From an uncultured Collinsella sp. (lineage in GTDB: Bacteria; Actinomycetota; Coriobacteriia; Coriobacteriales; Coriobacteriaceae), in contig USHA01000032.1 of assembly GCA_900554325.1 (NCBI GenBank), positions 1 to 20,842 on the forward strand: a stretch of 20,842 bases of DNA. Reading direction: 5' to 3'. The position numbers were made by a program, and so were the translations under genes. The notes beneath the pieces are model-generated. The model searched no databases and was not told the DNA's origin. It was given only the letters and a program-made list of their open reading frames with translations. Below, one piece after another: positions 15,072 through 20,842 of this stretch (positions are counted from its first letter, which is position 1; each line of letters opens with the position of its first letter).

Positions 15072-15094
15072 GTGCTAAGCACTCTGGGTATGAT
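15072..15094 (+). promoter_or_regulatory. Candidate promoter and operator of the ZIP transporter gene
   Basis: TATGAT at 15089-15094 is a good -10 box 31 bp before the ATG. The palindrome GTGCT-A-AGCAC (15072-15082) covers the -35 zone, where no TTGACA-like box is found. A metal-responsive repressor is a reasonable guess, but the palindrome matches no consensus I can name. The rest of 14830-15071 shows no gene or clear signal. Confidence 0.45.
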
Positions 15095-15125
15095 GGCCAG
15101 CAAGTAGCAGAAGGAAGGAAGCTGG

Positions 15126-15935
15126 ATGGACGAGACGATTCTTCGTGCGTTTGGATGGGTGGCGCTGGGCTGCGGATTTACCTGGCTCATGACCACGGCG
15201 GGCTCGGCGATGGTGTTTTTCTTTCGCAAGGACAGCGAGACGACGCACCGGATTTTCCTGGGGTTCGCCGCCGGCGTCATGATCGCAGCGAGTGTGTGGT
15301 CGCTGTTGATTCCTGCAATCGAGCAGGCTGAGGAGGCAGGCCAGATTGGCTGGATTCCCGCGGCTGGCGGTTTCCTGTTGGGCGTGGCGTTCCTCATGCT
15401 GCTCGATACGTTCCTGCCTCACCTGCATGCCGAAGAGGCGGAGCCCGAGGGCGCCAGGTCGAGCTGGAAGCGCACGACGTTGCTGGTGTCGGCGGTGACG
15501 CTGCACAACATCCCCGAGGGTATGAGCGTGGGCCTGGTGTTCGCGATGGCAGCCCAGGCAACTGGTGCGGATGCGACGGCGTACCTTGGCATGGCATTTG
15601 CGCTAGCCATCGGCATGGGGCTGCAGAACTTCCCCGAGGGCGCGGCGATCTCGCTGCCGCTCATGCGTGAGGGGCTGAGTCGCACGAAGGCGTTTGTGCT
15701 GGGCAGCCTGTCGGGCATCGTCGAGCCGATTTTCGGCATTGCGGTGGTGCTTGTGAGCGCGCAGATCACCCCGTTCATGCCGTGGATGCTGGCGTTCGCG
15801 GCGGGTGCCATGGTGTACGTGGTGGTCGAGGAACTGATTCCCGAGGCGCACCTGGGGACGCATTCCAACATCGGTACCCTCGGTGTCATCGCGGGCTTCG
15901 TGATCATGATGGTCCTGGATGTCGCCTTGGGCTAG
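15126..15935 (+). CDS. ZIP-family metal transporter (ZupT-like)
   Basis: A 269-residue integral membrane protein of the ZIP family, moving zinc, iron or manganese into the cytoplasm. The two signature helices carry HNIPEG at residues 127-132 and QNFPEG at 167-172, the metal-binding core of TM4 and TM5. A short histidine-bearing loop, LPHLHAEEAE (97-106), sits before TM4, and E214-like residues are in IVEPIFG. About eight membrane segments fit the hydrophobicity pattern. ATG 15126 follows AAGGAAGGAAG. It is a single gene divergent from the two-component locus. Metal preference cannot be told from sequence; ZupT-type proteins are broad. Confidence 0.93.
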   Translation: MDETILRAFGWVALGCGFTWLMTTAGSAMVFFFRKDSETTHRIFLGFAAGVMIAASVWSLLIPAIEQAEEAGQIGWIPAAGGFLLGVAFLMLLDTFLPHLHAEEAEPEGARSSWKRTTLLVSAVTLHNIPEGMSVGLVFAMAAQATGADATAYLGMAFALAIGMGLQNFPEGAAISLPLMREGLSRTKAFVLGSLSGIVEPIFGIAVVLVSAQITPFMPWMLAFAAGAMVYVVVEELIPEAHLGTHSNIGTLGVIAGFVIMMVLDVALG

Positions 15936-16645
15936 TGGCCCCCTCAATAACCGCTTCCCAGTTGCTCGTATTCTCCGCTTCTCCTTCAACAATCCCCCCC
16001 CTCACCCCATTTCTGCTTCAGTGTCATCGCTTCCCCATGCTGTTTCCGTCGAAAATCAGCGATTTGGAGCGCTTTTTTGACGGGAGCGTCTCTTTGCTGA
16101 TGGGGGTTAGAATGCCCGGGCCTGGTTGGGGAATGCCTTGTCTAGCGATGCCTGGAGCTTTTTGAAAGATGCTCTTAGGTTGAGGCTCTGATCGGTTGAG
16201 CGCATGTGCTGCGAGGTTGGGGAGTCGAGGAGGCCGTTTCTCTGTGTCGGGGGGAAGGAGAAAAGGTTTGCATGTTTTAGGGATGGCTGCTGTGCTGCGT
16301 CATTGGAAGAATGCATGCTTATGCGGCCTCCTCGATGTCCACCAAAAGGATGCGCTCGGGGTTGCTGCTAGGTCCCGTGCGCTGGCTACATTATGCCGCG
16401 AGCGCAGATGAGGAAGCGCTAAAGAAAGGCTTAACCAGGTTTGATGTAACAATGAAACTGCAGGTCAAAGCTATCGAATAACACTTTTAAAAGGCTGGGG
16501 TCTTAAGGGTTCTCTAAGGTTTGTGGCGTAATTGTTGCGTATGTGAGGCATCTGGATGGGCCCAACTATGATTCCCTTAGGGAAAACACGCTTAGAGGCG
16601 TGCAACCGTGATTTCCCTAGGGAAATCACGGCGAGAGCGGGCGGA
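15936..16645. other. Gene-poor stretch with a weak terminator and degraded-looking sequence
   Basis: No convincing gene is visible in about 700 bp. A weak hairpin with T-run after the ZIP gene (CCGTC at 16046-16050, TTTTTTGACGG at 16073-16083) may terminate it. Short open stretches exist on both strands but lack start signals or recognisable domains. One minus-strand tail near 16320-16385 reads SSNPERILLVDIEEAA before a stop and could be the relic of a lost gene. The right end holds the palindromes at 16571-16630. Confidence 0.5.
16571..16630. repeat. Palindrome cluster downstream of the NUDIX-Vsr gene
   Basis: CGTGATTTCCCT followed by its exact reverse complement forms a perfect 24-bp palindrome at 16607-16630. 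A shorter relative, TTCCCT-T-AGGGAA, lies at 16572-16584, with centres about 40 bp apart. Between them CACGC (16587-16591) and GCGTG (16598-16602) form another hairpin. The 24-bp palindrome starts 16 bp past the gene's stop; no U-run follows, so it is not a standard terminator. Confidence 0.75.
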
Positions 16646-17635
16646 TTAGCACTGCGGTTTTGCGGCGCGCACCTGCTCGATGACCTTTTCCATCGTGGCG
16701 TCGATGCGGTCTTTTTTGAGCTCACATTCCCAGATGGTTATGGGTGTCCAGCCCATTTGAGTGAGTGCTGCCACGGCAGCGCGGTCGCGCTCGACGTTGC
16801 GACGGAACTTTGCCTCCCAAAACTCAACGTTGCGCTTGGGCTGGCTAGGGTTGCACTTGGGGCAGCGGTGCCAAAAGCAACCGTTGACGAAGATGGCGAT
16901 CTTGCGCCCGGGAAAGGCGATATCGGGTTTGCCGGGAACCTTCCATTCCAAGCGATAGCCCGTAAGGCCCGCGGCGCGCAGGCGCTGGCGAACGAGCAGC
17001 TCGGGCTTGGTGTTCGCACGCTTGTTGCCCTTCATGGACTTTTTGATGGCGGCGCGACGGCGCACCAGTTCGCGCTCGTCGGCGGAGAGGTCCGAGGTAT
17101 CGATGCCGTCGAGCAGACCGGACTTGGGACGCTTCTTGCTGTGGCGCTTAGGTGCGCGCTTGGGCCTGGAAGCGGGCTCGTCGGTCGTGGTGGCCTCGGC
17201 GTCGTTGGCAGTGCCGTTGGCCTTAAGCCGATCTTCCTTCAACTCAATCAGAGCATCGATAAGCCCCTTGTCGGCGGGCATCCACTCAACGGTGGCAAGC
17301 GAGGTGCGTGGAATCCAGCGGATATCGAGCTGGCGGTCATGTTTCTGGGGCTCATCGGATTCATCGGCCAGCGAGCAGTAGTAGCACTCCATCGAGAGAT
17401 GAAAATCGGGGTAGTCGTACTCAACGGTATAGAAATCGCGCAGGTTCGTGACTTTGACCTGCAGCTCTTCCATGAGTTCGCGGCGTACGGCGTCCTCGGG
17501 CGACTCACCGCGCATGAGCTTGCCACCGGGAAACTCCCAAAGTCCCTGCATGTCGCCATAGCCGCGCTGCACGGCAAGCAGCTCGTCAGATTCTTCCTTG
17601 CGAATGATCCCAGCGGCAACATGAATAGTCTTCAA
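16646..17635 (-). CDS. NUDIX hydrolase fused to a Vsr-type endonuclease
   Basis: A 329-residue two-domain protein. The N-terminal ~135 residues are a MutT/NudG-like NUDIX domain; the Nudix box runs G38...E44...R52-E53-L-x-E56-E57, with Gln59 where glycine is usual. A basic, low-complexity linker (about 140-195, KRAPKRHSKKRPK) follows. The C-terminal part is a Vsr mismatch endonuclease: TKPELLVRQRLR, GKPDIAF with catalytic D238, NGCFWHRCPKC with H256 and zinc-type cysteines, FW..KF..N..RD and WECEL with C304. The histidine equivalent to E. coli Vsr H64 is Asn251. No ATG fits; TTG 17635 has GAGGA six bases upstream and begins exactly at the first NUDIX strand. It would clean oxidised nucleotides and nick T:G mismatches. 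No cytosine methyltransferase, the usual Vsr partner, is in the window. Confidence 0.88.
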   Translation of the reverse strand: MKTIHVAAGIIRKEESDELLAVQRGYGDMQGLWEFPGGKLMRGESPEDAVRRELMEELQVKVTNLRDFYTVEYDYPDFHLSMECYYCSLADESDEPQKHDRQLDIRWIPRTSLATVEWMPADKGLIDALIELKEDRLKANGTANDAEATTTDEPASRPKRAPKRHSKKRPKSGLLDGIDTSDLSADERELVRRRAAIKKSMKGNKRANTKPELLVRQRLRAAGLTGYRLEWKVPGKPDIAFPGRKIAIFVNGCFWHRCPKCNPSQPKRNVEFWEAKFRRNVERDRAAVAALTQMGWTPITIWECELKKDRIDATMEKVIEQVRAAKPQC

Positions 17636-17667
17636 CAGGAGTCCTCTCTCAACATCAACACGTGGCA

Positions 17668-17700
17668 GGGTAGCTACCCCTACCTTACACAACGGTAAGG
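17668..17700. promoter_or_regulatory. Two inverted repeats in the vsr/ABC intergenic region
   Basis: GGGTAGCTACCC (17668-17679) is a perfect 12-bp palindrome, and CCTTAC (17683-17688) pairs with GTAAGG (17695-17700). They lie just upstream of the NUDIX-Vsr start and may be operators for it. No confident -35/-10 pair is seen for that gene. Confidence 0.4.
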
Positions 17701-17735
17701 CAAGCGTAAGCCATATCGATGGTAGCCGACTCGTC

Positions 17736-17773
17736 TTCTTGCGACTATAGATGCCGTAGACTAATCGCAAGAA
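17736..17773 (+). promoter_or_regulatory. 9-bp inverted repeat upstream of the BceA-like gene
   Basis: TTCTTGCGA (17736-17744) is perfectly inverted at 17765-17773 across 20 bp that contain TATAGA. The right arm runs into AAAGGA, the ribosome site of the ABC gene. The placement suits an operator over the promoter or a leader hairpin masking the ribosome site. Confidence 0.5.
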
Positions 17774-17783
17774 AGGACTCGGT

Positions 17784-18569
17784 ATGCAAACCACGCACAT
17801 GGCGACCCCGGTACTGGAGGTCGCGCATCTCGAAAAGGTATATGGAGCGCTGGGCAACGTGACCCGCGCGCTCAACGACGTCAGTTTTACCGTCAACCGC
17901 GGCGAATTTGTTGGCATCATGGGCGCTTCGGGCTCGGGCAAGTCGACGTTGCTCAACTGCGTGTCGACCATCGATAGCGCCACGAGCGGCACCATCCGCA
18001 TCAACGGCCAGGACGTGACGCGTATGAAGCAGGCTAAGCTTTCACAGTTCCGCCGCGAGGAGCTCGGCTTTATCTTCCAGGACTCCAACCTGCTCGATAC
18101 GCTCACGGCACGCGAGAACATCGCCCTGCCGCTCACCATCGCCCGCACAAACTCGGCAGAGATCTCGACCCGCGTGCAGGATGTGGCAGCGCGCCTCTCC
18201 ATCAGCCAGGTGCTCGACAAATATCCCTACCAGATGTCCGGCGGCCAGCAGCAGCGCGTTGCCGCCTGTCGCGCGCTTGTCACCGACCCCACCATGATCA
18301 TGGCCGACGAGCCCACCGGCGCCCTCGATTCCAAGAGCGCTCGCCTGCTGCTCGAGAGCCTGGAGGCCCTCAACCGCCGTCTGCGCGCCACCGTGCTCAT
18401 GGTTACGCACGACAGCTTTGCCGCCAGCTACACGAGCCGTGTGCTGTTTATTCGCGACGGCAAGATCTTCACCGAGCTGCGCCGCGGCGACACCGACCGC
18501 CGAGAGTTCTTCGACCGCATTATGGAGGTCGTTGCCATGATGGGCGGTGAGGGCTCCGATGCTCTGTAA
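17784..18569 (+). CDS. ABC transporter ATP-binding protein, BceA type
   Basis: A 261-residue ATPase of the MacB/BceA class. Walker A is GASGSGKST at residues 47-55, the Q-loop glutamine is Q99 in FIFQDSNLLD, the signature is MSGGQQQRV at 151-159, Walker B is IMADEP at 172-177 and the switch histidine is H209. The YPYQMSGGQQQRVAACRAL segment is typical of the peptide-antibiotic resistance group. ATG 17784 has AAAGGA upstream. It overlaps the permease gene by 11 bp, as is usual for bceAB. It should power removal of antimicrobial peptides from lipid II-cycle targets. A BceRS-like two-component pair normally lies beside such genes; none is next to it within the window. Confidence 0.93.
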   Translation: MQTTHMATPVLEVAHLEKVYGALGNVTRALNDVSFTVNRGEFVGIMGASGSGKSTLLNCVSTIDSATSGTIRINGQDVTRMKQAKLSQFRREELGFIFQDSNLLDTLTARENIALPLTIARTNSAEISTRVQDVAARLSISQVLDKYPYQMSGGQQQRVAACRALVTDPTMIMADEPTGALDSKSARLLLESLEALNRRLRATVLMVTHDSFAASYTSRVLFIRDGKIFTELRRGDTDRREFFDRIMEVVAMMGGEGSDAL

Positions 18570-20781
18570 ACTCGCTTGGGGCAACGTCCGCCGCGCCGGC
18601 CGCGACTACCTCGTTTACTTGTTGACGCTCACCCTGGGCGTCACGGTCTTCTATGCCTTTAACACCGTCTCGATGCAGGTCGACATCGCCGGCATCGAGG
18701 AAGCGGGCTTGTCCGAGGTCATGGGTACCATGCTCGGCTACCTCACGTACTTTTTGGCCGGCGTCATGGCCTTTTTGATGGTGTACGCCAATAACTTCAT
18801 CATGAAACGCCGCAAAAAGGAGTTTGGCCTGTACCAGGTACTCGGCATGGGGCGCGGGCGCGTCGCCACGATTATGGCGCTCGAGACTGTGATCGTTTCG
18901 GTCGGCGCCTTTGTCGCCGGCATCGTGCTGGGCGTGGGGCTCTCTCAGCTCATGGTATTCTTTACGGCCTCGCTCTTTAAGACACAGATCGCCAATTTCC
19001 ACTTCTTCTTCTCGGTGCATGCGTTCAACCTGACCCTTGCCTGCATGCTCGTAATGTTTGTGCTCACGTTGCTGCTGAACCTTCTCGCCGTGCGTCGTAC
19101 CAAACTCATCGAGCTTATGGGTGCCGAGCGTCGCAACGAGAGCATCAAGACACGCAACCCCTGGATTGCGATTGCCATCTTTGCCGTGGGCGTGGTGCTG
19201 GTGGGCGTGGCCTATTACCGTCTGCTACGTGATGGGTTCCCGCTCACCGAGATGGACAGCAAGCTGCAAGAGGCCATGAACCAGTTTGGCATCACGACCG
19301 CTATGGTTACCGTGGGCACCTTTGCCCTATTCTGGGGACTCTCGGGCATGCTTATCAAGCTGCTGCAGAGCCTGCGTGGTGTGTATTGGCGCGGTCTCAA
19401 CATGTTTACCGTGCGCCAGCTTGCGGCCAAGGTCAACACGGTGTGCTTTTCGATGGGCGTCATCGCGATGATTCTGTTCCTCGCCATCACCTCGGTGACC
19501 TGCGGTATGTCGATCGCCAACGTGATGAATGAGAATCTGGAGCGCTATACGCCGGCCGATATGTCGCAGACGTATATCTATTACACGCCCGAAACGCTCG
19601 ACTACTACAAGGAGTACGTCAATCCGTCTGAGGCCGATCGCATGGTGCTGGCCGATAGTGCGGTCGATTTGTACTCCGCATGGCACGGCGATCCATGGCA
19701 CGGCGATCGCAAGGGCAAGTCGGCGGACAACAACGACGAGACCGGCAAGAAGGTCAGTATCGCCGATGTTGCCGGTGAGCATGTGCAGATCGATTCGTAT
19801 CTGAGTTACCCGCTTGGCGGCTCGGATCCTTCGGTGACTCCAAGTGAGATGTGCAAGACCATGGGCGAAAAGCTTCCCAGGGCGTTCGGGGGTAGCAATG
19901 CCGATACGATGGGCCTGTTTGTGACGCCGGCGAGCCAGTACAACAAACTGCGCCAGATGATGGGCGAGGAGCCGGTGAGCATTGGCCTCGACCAGTACTT
20001 GCTTACGTGTGATATGGGCGGTGATCTGGGCGACCTGTACACCAAATACATGGCCGGCGGCCATACCCTCACCTTGGGCGGGCATGAGCTCAAGCCCGCA
20101 ACCGATAAGTCGGACAAGGACACGGCGGCCATCGCCAACTCGGCGATGAGCAGTAATCCGGGTACCGTCGTCGTTGCCGACGAGCTGTTGTCCCAACTTA
20201 ATCTGCAGCCGTATTCCAGTAGCCTGCTCGTTAACTACAAACAGGGGATGGATGCGACCGAGGCAGACGAGAGCATTAAATATACGGTGCTCGACAATCT
20301 GCTCGTTGACGGCAAGGAGCCGGGGTCGTGGGGAATCTTCATCACACGCTCCGAGATGTACACGCAGGCAGCGCAAATGAACGGTCTTATTAGCTACCTA
20401 GCCATCTACATCGGCTTTGTATTGGTCGTTGCATGCGCGGCGATTCTGTCGATTCAGCAACTCTCCAACGTGGCCGACGGCAGCCGCAGCTATCGTGTGC
20501 TGGCACAGATCGGCTGTGACGACTGTCAGATTCGCCATTCGGTGATGGCACAGCAAGCGGTATTCTTCCTGTTCCCGCTGGCAGTGGGCCTGGCGCACTC
20601 CTTTGTGGCACTTAAGGTGATCATCGAGCTGGTGAGCACGTTCGGCAACATGAGCATCGGCGGCACCGTGGGCCTCACCTGTGCGATCTTCCTGGCGGCC
20701 TACGGCGGCTACTTCCTGGTGACGTACCTCATGAGCACCGGCATGGTGCGAGTCGCCATCGCCACCCGCTACAGCGAGTAG
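18559..20781 (+). CDS. ABC transporter permease, BceB type with large extracellular domain
   Basis: A 740-residue FtsX-family permease. The N-terminal half holds membrane segments near residues 17-37, 58-77, 105-130, 155-176, 202-220, 246-266 and 294-315. A large extracellular domain of about 290 residues follows (roughly 320-610), then three more segments to the end, giving the ten-helix BceB plan. BceB proteins are usually near 650 residues with a ~200-residue loop, so this loop is enlarged. It includes a WHGDPWHGDRKGK stretch from a short duplication. The ATG at 18559 has GGTGAGGG upstream and overlaps the ATPase stop; GTG 18547 is an alternative. The loop is expected to bind the peptide or present it to a sensor kinase. 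Confidence 0.9.
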   Translation: MLCKLAWGNVRRAGRDYLVYLLTLTLGVTVFYAFNTVSMQVDIAGIEEAGLSEVMGTMLGYLTYFLAGVMAFLMVYANNFIMKRRKKEFGLYQVLGMGRGRVATIMALETVIVSVGAFVAGIVLGVGLSQLMVFFTASLFKTQIANFHFFFSVHAFNLTLACMLVMFVLTLLLNLLAVRRTKLIELMGAERRNESIKTRNPWIAIAIFAVGVVLVGVAYYRLLRDGFPLTEMDSKLQEAMNQFGITTAMVTVGTFALFWGLSGMLIKLLQSLRGVYWRGLNMFTVRQLAAKVNTVCFSMGVIAMILFLAITSVTCGMSIANVMNENLERYTPADMSQTYIYYTPETLDYYKEYVNPSEADRMVLADSAVDLYSAWHGDPWHGDRKGKSADNNDETGKKVSIADVAGEHVQIDSYLSYPLGGSDPSVTPSEMCKTMGEKLPRAFGGSNADTMGLFVTPASQYNKLRQMMGEEPVSIGLDQYLLTCDMGGDLGDLYTKYMAGGHTLTLGGHELKPATDKSDKDTAAIANSAMSSNPGTVVVADELLSQLNLQPYSSSLLVNYKQGMDATEADESIKYTVLDNLLVDGKEPGSWGIFITRSEMYTQAAQMNGLISYLAIYIGFVLVVACAAILSIQQLSNVADGSRSYRVLAQIGCDDCQIRHSVMAQQAVFFLFPLAVGLAHSFVALKVIIELVSTFGNMSIGGTVGLTCAIFLAAYGGYFLVTYLMSTGMVRVAIATRYSE

Positions 20782-20807
20782 CAGGCGGGCAAAACCGCAG
20801 CGAACAA

Positions 20808-20842
20808 CCGCCGCGAAGGGGGACGGGCCCCTTTCGCGGCGG
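20808..20842 (+). terminator. Hairpin with REP-like loop, copy 3 (cut by window edge)
   Basis: CCGCCGCGAAGGGG pairs with CCCCTTTCGCGGCGG (one bulge) around GACGG. The loop core matches the hairpins at 7216 and 8695, while the stem has different bases that still pair. It follows the BceB-like gene by 27 bp; any T-run lies beyond the window. Confidence 0.7.

Noticed and set aside
16107..16316. 69-residue minus-strand ORF in the gene-poor region
   Set aside because: No ribosome site, no recognised domain and no neighbour that supports it.
16646..18220. Long minus-strand frame extending the NUDIX-Vsr protein to 524 residues
   Set aside because: The extra N-terminus is the antisense of the BceA-like gene and its promoter; TTG 17635 has a ribosome site and starts at the NUDIX fold.

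Overview
The window looks like chromosomal DNA of a high-GC anaerobic actinobacterium, most likely a gut Coriobacteriia of the Collinsella type. This rests on strong G/C bias at third codon positions, ATG/GTG/TTG starts behind purine-rich ribosome sites, a class II GalT beside GalK, and a flavodiiron O2/NO reductase. The genus is inferred from gene content and style; no rRNA or tRNA is present to prove it.

Layout. (1) 53-1591: an AAA/DUF4143 ATPase gene on the minus strand, bracketed by a 28-bp imperfect direct repeat, with three 33-bp repeats at its promoter. (2) 1629-5903: the Leloir module. galK and galT overlap on the minus strand and diverge from a LacI/GalR-family regulator; three copies of one operator-like sequence lie between them. 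(3) 6033-7193: a flavodiiron protein behind an extended -10 promoter with two small palindromes. (4) 7216-8735: an Orc1/Cdc6-like AAA+ winged-helix ATPase between two near-identical hairpins, preceded by phased CTCAA repeats and followed by a MITE-like block of CTGTWACAG palindromes. (5) 8742-10736: a DeoR-family regulator divergent from a class II ketose-bisphosphate aldolase that reads more like GatY/KbaY than glycolytic FbaA. (6) 10779-10893: a large nested inverted repeat between convergent genes. (7) 10884-14713: a four-gene minus-strand locus (response regulator, BcrA-type ABC ATPase, ABC-2 permease, histidine kinase) that looks like a peptide-antibiotic sensing and export unit. (8) 15126-15935: a ZIP metal transporter. 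(9) 15936-16645: about 700 bp without a convincing gene, ending in a cluster of palindromes. (10) 16646-17635: a NUDIX-Vsr fusion, divergent from (11) 17784-20781: a BceAB-type ABC transporter with an enlarged extracellular domain, followed by a hairpin at the window edge.

How it fits together. Galactose is handled by GalK and GalT under the divergent LacI-type repressor. The DeoR/aldolase pair may serve a second sugar route, such as tagatose or galactitol. Two separate ABC systems point to defence against cell-envelope peptides; only one has its own two-component system here. The flavodiiron protein and the NUDIX-Vsr fusion fit protection against oxygen or NO and against DNA damage. The least explained material is the repeat-flanked ATPase cassettes and the small inverted-repeat elements between genes.
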